DNA from: Pterobdella sp. o SKG-2022
Taxonomy: Eukaryota > Annelida > Clitellata > Hirudinida > Piscicolidae
DNA: 64,000 nucleotides
Direction: 5' to 3'
NCBI GenBank assembly: GCA_964035795.1
Contig: OZ038321.1
Coordinates: 24,733,986-24,797,985 of the forward strand
In this document: positions 34,926 to 64,000 of the stretch, one piece after another
How positions within the stretch are numbered: the stretch's first letter is position 1
Layout: each line of letters opens with the position of its first letter
Made by a program: the position numbers and the translations under genes
Notes under the pieces: generated by a model
What the model was told of the DNA's origin: nothing
The model's input: only the letters and a program-made list of their open reading frames with translations
Databases searched by the model: none

Positions 34926-36345
34926 AGGTGTTTTCATTTTGAATGTTTATGGTAAGCTGCATAGAGAAGCAACTGATTCAATGATTTTAAAAATGCAATT
35001 TATATATAACATCATGTATCAATTTTTCGTTAATCGTTTTTTAAAAAAACTTCACAAAAAGAGGCAATATTGTCTCAATGTTGTCTAAAAATATTGACTC
35101 TTTTTATGAAGTTAATTTTAGAAATAAATATATAAATTTGAAGCCATTCCAAGTGAAATTTCATAAAATGATCAAACTAAACCTGATTTAGTTTAGCAAT
35201 TTCAGTTGAAAAAGTGATGTATTGGATTGGAGCTTACAAAAGAGAATTTAAAGTATTAGGGGAACCTTATTTCCTAGATGGCTCCTTAATGAACTAAACC
35301 AATTGGGGCCCGCTCAAACCTGATAGAGCTGTTTGTTGTATACGAGTGAAGCATGTCTTTGCGTGGGGTGACCCTTCTTGTACGGATAAACTCAATATCC
35401 TTTGCAAAATCCCAAAAATTGAAAAAAGTAAATATAAGTGCCGAAAAATTACTTTTTTGAACCAAATTACCGTTTGAGTATGAATTTGCGGAGTTTAAGA
35501 TCAAAAATTAGTTGCATTTATCTAAAGTTGTAATTCGTTTCAGTTTTACTGATGAAAATTCAAAAAGCGATTAGAAGGGCGATATGTAGCCAGCTTAATG
35601 ATTCAAATCGTTCTCAACAAATGGTGTTCACTCCAGTTTTTTGCTCGGGTGTGTATAAGCAATAAACTTTGCAATGGTTTCAACTTCCATGAAGTTTGTT
35701 CTTAGCTTTTCATATAAAGTATGAAAAATTTTTTTTTGCAATAATAAAACCCATCTAATTTATCAGACAGAAAGATTTTATACTTGTGAACTAAGAGGCA
35801 GTGAAAGTTATAAGACTTTCCAAAGCATAGTTAAAACTGGCTCCAGTTATTGGGAATTATGTGAATTCGGAATCCTACAGAGATAATGAGAAAAATTTAA
35901 ATTGTCTCTAAAATTTCCCAAATATCAATTTTTGAAACTAGAAACTTTTGAATTATTTTTTGTAAAACTTTAAAAAATTAACTCTTTAAAGTCATTTTTG
36001 GAGTATGTAGAATATATAATATCAGTCATATTGTTAATTTTAGTAATAATATTTCAAAAAACTTTTTTGAAATCAATTAAGTTTAGTTGGACAAAAAAAA
36101 AGATCCTAGTATACTTTTATTTTAGCAACAAAAGAATTTTAAAAGCACTTTGGACTGTTTTAAAAACGAAAAAATAAAATTAAATATTTGAAACTTTGAA
36201 AATAATTTACAATTTGAAATTGTTCAACACATGTGACCTTAAAACACATTTTTTCTACCACCCTCAAAAAAAAAATTTTTTCCATTGTTTAAGGCCAACA
36301 TCTTGAAAGACCTTGATTGCCTTCGATACATATAAATACCCAGAT

Positions 36346-42057
<5,712 letters not shown>

Positions 42058-42198
42058 GTTTTGGATGACTCTTAATAAATCAGTAATTCATATAATTTAC
42101 CGAGGTTTAATGATTCAAACGATGTCATAATATGTAAAGGTACAAAAAATAAATAGATAGCATTAAATAGATAACACGGTAATTTTTAAATTAAGCTG

Positions 42199-42214
42199 TG
42201 ACGTCAGTATAAAA
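42199..42214 (+). promoter_or_regulatory. CRE (TGACGTCA) next to TATAAAA
   Basis: A palindromic CREB/ATF site TGACGTCA (42199-42206) lies one base before TATAAAA (42208-42214). The TATA faces right, away from the M13 gene whose start is at 42057. No recognised gene starts to the right until LRRC57, so its target, if any, is unknown. Confidence 0.35.
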
Positions 42215-43069
42215 CCCCGTTAAAACTGACAATTTATGAAATAAATGATTAAATACAATTTTTCAACTGACATTCATAAATAGAGCAATAGCATAGTAAT
42301 AGCCTCATTAAACATAGCAACAATCATAAAGGCTATAAATAGAACGTACATTCTTTATATATTAACTAATAATCTCTTGTACCATTCGGAAGTTTTATTA
42401 CACACAAAATAAATATGAATAAACTATATTTCATATGATTCATGAATAAATTAAAAGGTTTTATAATAAGGTTATACTTATCGAAAATTATAGATTTTCT
42501 TTTAAATAAATCTATGAATCCTAAATTGATGTTTTCAAAGTTTAATTGCTATAAAAAACATACACAAGATGTCTCTAAAAAGTTAAATTAAAACTACAAG
42601 TTGAAAGAAATTTTACTAATAACATAGATAGAATCACTGATATTTCAATCAAAAGTACTATGGCTCTCGTAAGACAATATTGAATTTTTACGTAGATTTT
42701 CTAAATGTCTTAAGTTGATCGTTCTAATAATTACTTCATCATAAGTTCTTGTGTTTTACTAACGAATTAATTATCAATTTAAACTGTATGAAATTATCAA
42801 TACTTGATCAAACAGTTTAATTGAAAACTTTGGGAATTAAATAGATTATTCACAAACTTATTCAAAATAAAATTAAAGTTTTATGATGAAAATTATAGTT
42901 TTTCAAAAAGTTTCACTTTTGACGACTAAAATGACAAATTTTGCATCACGCTTTGAGTTATTAACCATTTTTCTTCTCACTTAAAAACCTTATCTTGTCT
43001 TCAAAATTCTATTACCACCATAACTTTTTGATGACATTAATTTTTAATCTTTTTTCTCATTACCCCCAG

Positions 43070-43152
43070 ATTCCTCTTTCTATGCAAAGAATATACTTTG
43101 CCATCAGACTGCTCAGTTTGGTCTTGAGATGCTAGTTGAAAACTTGTACTAG
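43070..43152 (+). CDS. Orphan candidate terminal exon
   Basis: A strong 3' splice site (long pyrimidine tract, CCCCCAG at 43063-43069) opens a frame reading SSFYAKNILCHQTAQFGLEM then LVENLY-stop. No partner exon was found upstream and the family is unknown. The rightward CRE/TATA at 42199 is the only support for a plus-strand transcript. Confidence 0.2.
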
Positions 43153-43276
43153 AAACCTCGTCTGAGAACAGGCTGGTAAAACAGCGCGTGTAGGATTCTC
43201 CAAAAAAAAATTATCTTGAAAAGATAGCATAAGTAACTTCGAAGTATATTGGTAGATAGATAGTGATCAGCTTTGT

Positions 43277-43381
43277 ACATTAAAAGATTAGCAGCCCTGG
43301 GAGTTAGCAGACCTGGGAGTTAGCAGACCTGGGAGTTAGCAGGATTGAACGCTAGAGCACTAAGTTGGCGTCTTTTAATGT
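43277..43381. repeat. Small element with 11-bp inverted ends and internal 16-bp tandem repeat
   Basis: ACATTAAAAGA (43277-43287) and TCTTTTAATGT (43371-43381) are exact inverted repeats. Between them are three tandem 16-bp units of AGCAGACCTGGGAGTT (43290-43337, first unit with one change) and, on the minus strand, a GCGTTCAATCC B-box-like motif. It may be a tiny MITE or a SINE piece with an expanded internal repeat. Confidence 0.5.
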
Positions 43382-46059
43382 CATACCCCAAAATATTTCC
43401 TACTATTTGCTTTTGGACATAAACAACTTTTTTTTTTCAAATAAATTACTCACTAAAATAAAAGTTAAATAATATGCTCACAATGGGCAACTAGAGGGAC
43501 TTCAGAAATTTTCGAATCTAGCACTTTTTGCATCTTGTCTTCAAAGTTATAAAATAATATATCCTCAAAAAGTTTTATTTATTGGTAGTATGAGTTTTTA
43601 TTGAAGCAAAACTTTTTAAGTCTTTCACTATGCCTCCAACTGAAACGTTGCTCAATAATACAAAATATACATTGACTCGAAAACACTACAATCGGCCGGT
43701 TTTATAGACACACTGAATAGATAAGTTTCAATGATGTGCGTGATATCAAAAATATGTATTTTACATAAGTTTATATATATTTTGAAATATCGATATAAAT
43801 TCTAGTTCTATATTTATATCTATATATAGATATCAAATATATAGATATATATGTATATAGAAAATATAGTAATTTATAAGCTAGGTTTATGCTATAGAAT
43901 GAACTTCGTTAAAGGTACTATTGAAGCATTAAAAAGCAGTTTAAAACGTATATTAGTCTCAAAGTGAATTTTATTGATATTATCTTTATGTTGTTACTAG
44001 TTATAATGTATATGCATATAGCAAATAGATAGGCAAGCGAGGTGCGATTATTACTATTTTTTTTTTTTTTTTTCTATTATTCTTTTATTATTTTATTTTT
44101 TTCAAAATTAACCATTAATTTTTGTTTTATGAGCCTAATTTCTACTATTAAGCAGATCAATATTAAAATTTTGATTTGATTGGGTTTATAAATAGCATTT
44201 TAAATAAGCAACTTCATAACGTTGTATATTTAATATAAGACTCCTCAAGTCCTTAAAGCTTAACTCGACAACCTCTCCAAATTCCAGTAACTTTTAATTG
44301 TTTGAGCTTTTAATTTTTTTTAATTATAAAAGTAGAGATATAACGAAGGTTAAATAGTTTTATTGAGTAAAAAACTTGGGTTATATGAAGCTATAATTCA
44401 GATTTTGTGGGTAATTGCTTCAAATATTATATGTATTTTTACTAAGTAAGCCACAACTTTTCAAAGAAATAGTTATTCATGAAATAAGATGACGATCGAA
44501 AGACTTTCTTCCTTCTTATTTAATTAGAATTAACACAGTATTGGTTACAATTATGAGCAACATTGAAATTACTCAGCTATATAATGGCAGGGAATTATTG
44601 AGGGTAAACTTGCGTTTTATTATACAATAATTTAATTTTTTCATGAAATTCCACGAAAATTTTCAAAAAATGTGCCAAAAATTTATATAGTTCTTTTATT
44701 TTATTCTTAAAAACAGCGTGAAAAAAAATTGATTTTTTTGCAAGTCTTATAATTTGTACCCAAAAAACTGGTATTAATTTTAAAAGTCTTATTTCTCTAT
44801 TAAGTGCGGATGTTATTTATTAAGAAAGTTAAAAATCTAACGACATTTCTATAAATATTTTAACAAAATTTTAATTTGTTGAGAAAAAGATAGATTTTAA
44901 ATCAAATTAAATTTTTGGCTTTTGTGTTGTGTATTTATATACTATAAAAATTATCTCTACAGTTTAGATTATATAAAAAAACTTGCACAAAAATACTCAT
45001 ACTTAATTTAGCGTTTAATTAGAATTTATGACTCGATTCAAATAGGAATATAAAAATATTTCGAATAAATGTCAATTAACTATTATAAAATATTTAATAA
45101 TTCCTCATTAGGGCATACGTCATTGATTTTTAGACAATAATTACCTATAACTATCAAAAACTAAATGATATTTAATCTCGACTTTATATATTCATGTCAA
45201 CTAGCCAACAGTAAATGTGCTAAACACAAAACACAATGGTTATTAATGAAAGTAGCATTTTGAAGAACCCACATTATCAAGTACTGCTTGAACCAATTAA
45301 AATCATCTAATTACTTGTGTATGCTTAATCATTTACCTTTAATTGTTTACCGGTGACTTAAACATTTGACTAATTAATGAGGCTAATTATAGCATTCAAT
45401 CTCGTGCCGGTGCACCATTGGCACGTGCTCTACAGCTTTTCGTGGTTTTTTTCTAAAATGTGTTTGTTATATTCTGTCTGTTGAGCTAGCATTTGTTTAA
45501 ATTTAAAAATTTCCAAATCTGCTTACAATTTTAAAAAGTAAAAAATAATCATAGTATGATAGGAATGGTTCTTCAAAAAATACTTCTTTTCGTAGGGAAT
45601 GCTCATTTAAATAAAAACTTAAAATTAAGATTTATTGTGAGGATTTAAAAATATTTTCAACAATTCTTCGGAGTTATTTTGATAATTTAATAAATAAAAA
45701 TACTTATTAATGAAAAGCATGTTTTGCTTAGAAATACAAAAACACCCAGCAAGATTACAATGTAAATTCGTTATAACTCTCACAAATGGTTTGTAATAGT
45801 AAATGTTAATTACATTGAACGTTTTCTGTCGTGCATATTTTTTATTTGAAGTTTCTTGTAATCAGGAAACCATTTATACTTTTATTTATCGATTAATTTC
45901 ATTTTTATAGGTATTTAAAAGGTTTATATTTAGATAAATATTTAATTATAATTAAAAAATAGTGAATAATACATCGATCTTTGAATTTAAATTGAGTGGT
46001 TTGATGAAGTAGAATAGCCTAACAGAATTTTATGAAAATCAAACATTTTTGGATAAAGA

Positions 46060-46205
46060 TCTTGGGTTATCAAATGATCTTATTACTTGATAATTTTAGA
46101 TTTTATTACAAAAAGCTTATTATCACTTAATAGTGTAAAATTTTTCTTACAAAAAGCTCCTTGTTTTTGTTTAATACTTCGTGTTTGTTTCTTACACAAT
46201 AGTGT
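46060..46205. mobile_element. Diverged foldback copy
   Basis: Pieces TTACTTGATAATTTTAGATT, TATCACTTAATAGTGTAAAA, TTCTTACAAAAAGCTCCTTG and CTTCGTGTTTGTTTCTTAC correspond in order to the arms and right end of the 32911 and 36656 elements. Arms are heavily mutated. Confidence 0.45.
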
Positions 46206-47231
46206 CAAGCTTTTCTGCTTCACGATTAGGTTTGTTTGAAGGTATTTACTTTGACGTAAAGAGGAAAGAATTAACATAAGAATCTGGAAATTAATTCGAA
46301 ATGAAGGATTCTTTCTTACGAAGGATTATTGCAGTCATGATAATGATTTTGATTTTAATAATGGTTTTATCAATGAAATGAGCAAAGTGATAAAATTTTG
46401 TAAGTAATTTTGGTAAAAATCAATTTTGAAAATGAGATTTGAATGTAGAATTCTTTTTAAATTTTTAAAAGTTAATGGAAGGAATTGATTAAATATTTCT
46501 AAATTTAGAAAAAAAGTTGAGATATAAACCTTTAAATAAGAATAACAATTTTTTTGAAATATTCCAACTCAATAGAGATATATTGAATGTTAATTTTTTG
46601 TTTCTTTATTGTGACTTTCAGCTCTAAACACACTTCCAAAATTATGAACGATGCATATGAATGTTGTAACAATTTACTCTTTTTTAGAAAGATTTATCGA
46701 AAATTCACATCACTAGATATGAGACTCGGCTCTTGATATCTGAAATTTCTTTATTGTTTTGAAATATTTTTTTTTTAGGAATACATCGATAACTTATTTT
46801 AATAAGAAAGCAACTTTCAAATTCTATTCATGTTTTGATTGAAATGAATATTTGAACAAACAAGTGAAATTTAACAAACTTTAGAAAGAGGTTTTTATGT
46901 TAAAAATCAAAGAAAATTTTTTAAAGTTTAGTCAATTTTGAAACTATTTTTAAAATTTTATAAATATATAAAAATATTAACATTACTTTATATTTTTTTT
47001 GACTATTATTAAAATCATTTTTTTAGTTTTTAATTAGCGCGTTTGAAATGAAGCGCTACAAGATATATGTTATTGCATTTAAGTAAAAGTAATCATAAAA
47101 ACTAAAAAACAAAATTAAAAATCTATAAAAAATTTAAATAAAGTTTTGTTTTTATTGAATAATTACATACTCAAAAGGTATTCAGTATTTTAGTTTTCAA
47201 AAATTTATAATTTAATAACTTTTCAGCCAAT

Positions 47232-47374
47232 ATATTCAATTGAAAACTCTTTTAGGAGTTTATTTTATCCCCTAAAGCTTTTCGTAAGATGAACTTACTG
47301 TAACTTGATGTAAATTCATTTTACGAAAAGCTTCGTGGAATAAAATAAACTTCCAAGTGTTTTCAATTGAATAT
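47232..47374. mobile_element. Foldback element with ATATTCAATTGAAAAC ends
   Basis: The ends ATATTCAATTGAAAAC (47232-47247) and the exact reverse complement (47359-47374) enclose imperfect arms. These include AAGCTTTTCGTAAGATGAAC and ATTTTACGAAAAGCTTCGTG. It is a further member of the GAAGCTTTTCG family with different outer ends from the 32911 type. Confidence 0.65.
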
Positions 47375-48278
47375 TTACGTTTGGCTCAAAGAATTAAAAT
47401 GTTATCAGCCAATATAAACTGCTAGTCTTTCAGAATTATCAATATAAATTATATTTTAATATAAAATAATTTAAACAAAGTAAATAACATTAATTCATTC
47501 ATACGCTGGCCAATTGGTTTAGTCTTTTGTTAGTTCCTCACAGTGAGTTCACGACCATCAAGTACAAAAATTTATAGAAAGTTTTAACCTGGATAAAGCT
47601 TAAATAAACATAGAAATGAAAAGTGGATTTTGACAGTCTATTCCTAGAAGTTTGATAAAATTGTAATATGAGAATAATTTTTTAAAGAAAAGTAAAAAAC
47701 TCCAAAATAATCAAGATAACTCCACTATGTACCATTCATTCATAAGCACAATGAAAAAATATTTGATTCCTATTACATTTCAAATATATCTTTGAACTGA
47801 AGTTTTGAGTGAGCTGAATGCAAAATTGCATCACTCAATCAACTTTTTTATAATCTATTATGTATTTGCTCAAAGTGAGACTTTATTTATTCTGAACTTT
47901 TTTTTCTACTCAAAGCAGACAAAAGTTTTTGAACCAGGTTTAATTTTTTTCCTCAAACAATCTTTTCTTAATCTTTTTTAAATTTTTCTTACATTTGAAA
48001 AACTCCACTTGAACTACATTTTAATGCCTGAAGTATTCTCTTATATTGTTTTGACCAAATATAGCAAATCAATGAATACCATTCTATAGCTCATGAAATA
48101 GCTTAAAACTGAGTTGTAGAAAAGAAACATAAGATTTTTTATTAAAAAAAATTATAGAACATAAGACAATTTTGAAGATCAATTGATAACACAAATTTTC
48201 TTGCAAAAACCCTTGTGGTTTCTGTTCAGTATAAAACCATGTTTTTATCTATTAAGATTTCATTGAAACTTCCACAGA

Positions 48279-49570
48279 ATGGGCAACTCCATAAAGCTTC
48301 ATTTTCAGCATGCAGAGAAGACAGGTGTCTGTAATGTTTCAGGCAAAAAGATTGTCGAGGTTGGTTTGACCATGTGTTAGCTTACTGTGTGCTAACTTTT
48401 GTGTCATGTTTCTAATATGTTTTTGTTATTTAAAATATATTTTAATCAATTTGCATAAAATTTTTAATTCATTGATACAATCAACTTGGTAAAGGGAAAA
48501 ATTCAAATTAACCTTGATATCTTCCAAATTTATAATCTTTCTACATGACAACAACAATATGATGACATATAATAACAAATGTGAACAACTTTATTTATCT
48601 CACACATCTGCCCTTATAGCTGCCTGAGGAGTTGATGCATCTGACCAACCTCCGATCCCTCGACATCTCCAACAACCGAATTACATCCCTTCCCTCCTAC
48701 TTCAAGCATTTCTCACAACTTAAAAAAATTTCTGCTTCTAGAAATAAATTGGGTAACATTCTTAAATAGTTAATGTTATGAATAGTGGTATATTTATAGT
48801 TAAAAATTATTGAATTCATGTGTTTGAGTACATTGCTCTTAGAATTAATGGTATGTTTTCAAAAAGCAAATAGTTATGAAATGAAGTTGTTTCAATGGTT
48901 TTTAATGCCACATTATCTTTTATTACATTGAGCACACTTTCAAAAATTTTCAATTGATGTTGAAGTAATATCAAACTTTTAAAGTTTCATAATTAATGAA
49001 ATCAAACAAAGAAATTAGTTCTCAAGATAGTCATTTACCTAAAAACAACTACAAACAGTGATTTTTCTACTTCTTCAATATATATAATTTATTATATGAA
49101 CACAATAAGGAACATCACTAGTTATTCTACCTCTCCAACACATACTCAACCTTCCCATTTTCACCCACCAGCATTTCTGCACAATGAAATAGGTATGAAC
49201 ACTCGTCTGGAAACCTTGGAACTTTCCACCAATCAGCTGTCATCTCTTCCACCAAGCATCAGCTCATTGAAATTCCTAAAAACAGTCGATCTATCAAACA
49301 ATTGGTTCAAAACTTTCCCCATTCAACTTTGCCATCTCAAAAGCCTCAATTCACTTGATCTTTCCAGTAACAAACTCACCAGTCTTCCTGATGAAGTGTG
49401 TGTGTGTATGTTTATAATTAAATTTATTTTTCCTTTCATGTTTTACATCATCAGATTGCTCTCATAACCACTGTGGAGCTGAATCTCAATCAGAACCAGG
49501 TAACTGCTGAAGTTTGACATACCTCAGTTTCTTAAGTGTTAAAAAACTAAAAAAAAAGAAGTAAACAAAC

Positions 49571-49642
<72 letters not shown>

Positions 49643-49799
49643 AGCTGAACAGTCTCAACCCAAAGATAGCGCAATGTAGCAACTTGAAAGTTTTGAGACT
49701 CGACGAGAACTGCCTCTCTATCAACGACTTCAAAAATAATATTCTCGGTTTGCCATTATTCACAATTTATTATTATTATTGTTATTTTTATTATTGTTA

Positions 49800-49840
<41 letters not shown>

Positions 49841-50197
49841 TATTTTATTATTATTATTATTATTGCTATTATTGTTATTGTTATTATTATTATAGTTTTT
49901 TGTTAAAATAATAACTTGAACGATTTAAAGTTGTGTTCAAACTGATAGAATTTTAATAACGAATAAGACTATAGTGGCATTAACTTGGGGAGTTTCTAGG
50001 CCACAATAGAATATGACAGCCTGGTTTTAAAACGATGATCATGAAATATATATAAATAACTTAATTTAACTAATTCTACAGCTGAATCGGGCATTTCCTT
50101 AATAAGTACCGAAGGAAATCTTTTTGAGCATAAAGCTCTTCAACAGCTTGATGGTTATGATAAGGTAAGATGATGTGTGGGATAGATAGGTAAATAT

Positions 50198-50236
<39 letters not shown>

Positions 50237-50314
50237 AGTGATTGATTGATTGATTGATAATGATACTCTTAGTACATGGAAAGATACACTGCCACGAAGA
50301 AAAAGTTTGTCTGA
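48279..50314 (+). CDS. LRRC57: Leucine-rich repeat protein LRRC57
   Basis: LRRC57 is a small membrane-associated LRR protein (an N-terminal Gly suited to myristoylation follows Met) of poorly known function. Seven exons join in frame: 48279-48359, 48620-48752, 49172-49395, 49455-49499, 49645-49747, 50082-50164 and 50273-50314 (TGA). They give 236 residues against 239 in human. The start MGNSIKLHFQHAEKTGV matches the family. LRR units follow: LRSLDISNNRITSLPSYF, LETLELSTNQLSSLPPSI, LKTVDLSNNWFKTFP, LNSLDLSSNKLTSLPDE, VELNLNQNQ and LKVLRLDENCLS. The C-terminus EGNLFEHKALQQLDGYDKYM then ERYTATKKKFV is the conserved cap. Intron 4 is mostly a (CA)n repeat that runs into the acceptor; intron 5 carries a (TTA)n tract and intron 6 a GATA tract. 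It appears intact. Confidence 0.95.
49573..49644. repeat. (CA)n microsatellite abutting an LRRC57 splice acceptor
   Basis: About 30 CA units end directly in the AACACACAG acceptor of LRRC57 exon 5, replacing the usual pyrimidine tract. Long CA runs in pre-mRNA are known hnRNP L binding sites, so length changes could affect inclusion of the exon. Confidence 0.85.
49766..49900. repeat. (TTA)n microsatellite
   Basis: An imperfect TTA/TTG tract of about 130 bp lies in LRRC57 intron 5, starting some 18 nt after the donor. Confidence 0.85.
50196..50260. repeat. (GATA)n then (GATT)n microsatellite
   Basis: A short GATA run passes into GATT units within the last LRRC57 intron, ending just before the exon 7 acceptor region. 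Both motifs recur nearby (39.8 kb, 50.4 kb). Confidence 0.8.
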
Positions 50315-51971
50315 AAAGTTCAAAATGACCCTATGTAATTATAAATCTGTTGCGATGTTCCAAGCTTTTCAGGGTCGATCGATTTATCGATTGATTAGTA
50401 GACTAATTCATTGATCGATCGATTGATTAATTTATTAATTGATTGGTGGCTGGATTGATTTATTGATTGCTTGGTTGATTAATTGAGCGATATTTTTGAA
50501 TGATTGGTTGGGTTACGGAACGTATGTTGTTTTGGGCTTAGTTTGATGAGTCATGTTTTAAATTTTTCTATTCCAACATTAACTTCAACATCATTTGAAT
50601 CATAAATTTATTTTCGTTTTTTTAACTTTTTAATGTTTTAACGTCCAATGTGATCAAGAATTTCATGATATTTGCCAATATTTCTGGTTCAATAAAGACA
50701 AAACTCTTGTCAGTCAATCGATTTCTTCAAATCAGTTCATCGAACTTTTTAAGGCAATTTTTTCATAATGAATATTACGATTGGAAGAGGTATTCTGGAT
50801 GCAAATTGGAAGCAGAAGTCATTCATGCATTCAGATAGGAAATTAACAGCCTCCATCAATCATTATCCATTGGCTTGCAAGCCTATATAAAAATGATACG
50901 GTCATTTGCTCATGTTGGTTTTTGATGATAATTTGTGGTCTATTTTTCAATTTATAATGATATCTAGTGTAGTTTTATGTCAAGGTTACTAAGTATCTTA
51001 CGTGCAACATAGCTGAATTTCTGAATATGTAATAAGCTAAATAAATGTAACTCTGAAAAAGTATAGAATTGACAAACCTGAATCATCTACCAAGGTTTTT
51101 TGACTCCAATCACGTCACAACTTCCTCTGCCCTCCATGCGTGGCGACTCGACGTGTGTGGTATCAACTGCAGGGCTGGAGGAGTTTGGTGGTAGTGTTGG
51201 AATACAGAAAAATAATAAATTAACAGAAATTTTCTCGAAAACATCTGTTACATTTGATCAAATTTTCGGCACGTTTTTCATGATTTACGAAATCATTTAA
51301 TAATTTTTAGGCATGAAAAACTAATGCAAAAAAAATTAAACTGAAATTACAAATAAGCTTCATAATTTATTCTATATAATTCAAATAGCGATAAAAGTAG
51401 ACTAATTAGCGCGTAAAAAAGTTGTAGCTAGTCATTGAAAAATAAAAAAAATAATTATTTATTTAAGTTTTTATACATTACCAGAAAAAATAATTGTGAG
51501 ATAAATTTTGAAAAAAGTGATTTATGTTGATTAAAGTACAAATAATATCAGCAAAGATATATATAGTAGGAGATTGAGAGGAACAGAGAGGGGTAGAAGG
51601 GGTATAAAAGGATTGTGGCCGGCATTCTCCACGCATCGATAATTCTGTCTTTTTCCTATAAATTAAATTATAATTACAAATATTGATATTGTATTTGTTC
51701 AGTAATTTTTATTTTGAGTTGTGAAAGTTATATAAAAACCTTAAGCTTTAAAATGTGTTGGAAACTTTAAAAATTGGAGTTAACACCAGCGTTAACGAAG
51801 GGCAATAAAAGTCGAACTGATCTAACCAATAGCATGAGTTAATCTATAATGCCAAGTTCAAATATTATTCACGTTAATTAGGTTTAAATATGAAAGTGTT
51901 TGAAGTTACTATTACAGCTGGAGATAAAAAAGGGTTCAACTAAAACTAATACAGCAAATTCACAAAAAACA
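50315..51971. other. LRRC57 to integrin spacer
   Basis: It has GATT-rich sequence to about 50500 and otherwise AT-rich DNA. One GC-richer island (51090-51200) is open on both strands: minus reads SSSPAVDTTHVESPRMEGRG then SCDVIGVKKPW-stop; plus reads SMRGDSTCVVSTAGLEEFGG. Neither is recognised. The integrin promoter probably lies at 51540-51660. Confidence 0.45.
51603..51610 (+). promoter_or_regulatory. TATA box, candidate integrin alpha promoter
   Basis: TATAAAAG lies 362 bp before the integrin ATG and is preceded by a GAGA-rich purine stretch (51569-51601). A GC-richer start region, GGCCGGCATTCTCCACGC, follows about 25 bp downstream, the expected place for a TATA-directed start. The link to the gene is inferred from position. 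Confidence 0.45.

Positions 51972-64000
<12,029 letters not shown>

Larger units (their letters stand above)
34123..35886 (+). pseudogene. Secreted C-type lectin with PAN-like module, interrupted
   Basis: Likely exons: 34123-34204 (signal peptide MLNTFLCCTLFSGLSVASN), 34498-34639, 35192-35427, 35546-35693 and 35767-35886 (TAA). The second and third form a C-type lectin-like domain: YYEASALCRSMGSQLASIHS, YWIGAYKREF, DGS, NWGPLKPD, FAWGDPSC and ILCK. The usual Ca-dependent sugar motifs (EPN/QPD and WND) are KPD and WGD here, so sugar binding is doubtful. The last exons read CSLQFFARVCISNKLCNGFN and FYTCELRGS, like a PAN/apple module. Two lesions are seen: an in-frame TAA at 35295-35297 between DGSLMN and TNW, where the family has an aromatic residue, and a frame conflict at the start of the PAN exon. 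TAA is a normal stop in neighbouring genes, so recoding is unlikely. Introns 1 and 2 carry MITEs (34321, 34801). It converges on the M13 gene. Confidence 0.65.
42058..48278. other. Large gene-free interval
   Basis: No conserved protein was found over 6.2 kb. It contains a CRE-plus-TATA arrangement (42199), an orphan splice acceptor with a short frame (43070), a small element with 11-bp inverted ends (43277), an ATAT-rich palindromic tract (43796-43870), and two foldback copies (46060, 47232). TAAT-rich sequence around 45300-45400 could be regulatory but is unproven. Confidence 0.5.

Noticed and set aside
35295..35297. TAA read as an amino acid (altered genetic code)
   Set aside because: TAA ends RAE1 and ISY1 at family-typical positions, so it is a normal stop here.

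Overview
This is a metazoan nuclear window: AT-rich, with spliceosomal introns (mostly GT-AG, many 80-400 nt), animal-only gene families (integrin alpha, a Mask/ANKHD1-type ankyrin-KH protein, neprilysin-type M13 protease, C-type lectin with PAN-like exons), many microsatellites, small hairpin elements and retroelement debris. It looks like an invertebrate, but nothing here fixes the phylum. There is no bacterial or organellar organisation.

Layout. 1.1-9.4 kb is a compact housekeeping cluster: DPM3 (minus strand) sits head-to-head with RAE1 (plus), about 300 bp apart, followed by ISY1 (plus). 9.6-11.5 kb holds decayed retroelements: a non-LTR reverse transcriptase piece, then an LTR element with a 226-bp LTR, both on the minus strand. 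12.5-28.9 kb is one large 23-exon gene, the Mask/ANKHD1/ANKRD17 orthologue; its exons join into a continuous 2,982-residue frame. 29-34 kb is intergenic, with SINE-like pieces and foldback elements. 34.1-35.9 kb (plus) is a C-type lectin/PAN-like gene with an in-frame stop, converging on 36.3-42.1 kb (minus), an M13 (neprilysin-like) gene with an 8-bp tandem duplication, a second frame slip and at least one missing exon. 42.1-48.3 kb has no recognised gene. 48.3-50.3 kb is LRRC57 (plus). 52.0 kb to the window end is an integrin alpha gene (plus), which runs off the right edge.

How the genes relate. No operon-like or pathway cluster is evident. DPM3 (ER dolichol-phosphate-mannose synthesis), RAE1 (mRNA export and spindle), ISY1 (spliceosome) and LRRC57 are conserved and intact: joined exons keep frame and give family-typical lengths. 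The lectin and protease genes at 34-42 kb are the opposite: they carry frame lesions, altered active-site motifs and several transposon insertions in their introns. This looks like local decay of two fast-evolving extracellular genes. Exon joins were read by eye from splice sites and family similarity and have not been checked against transcripts.
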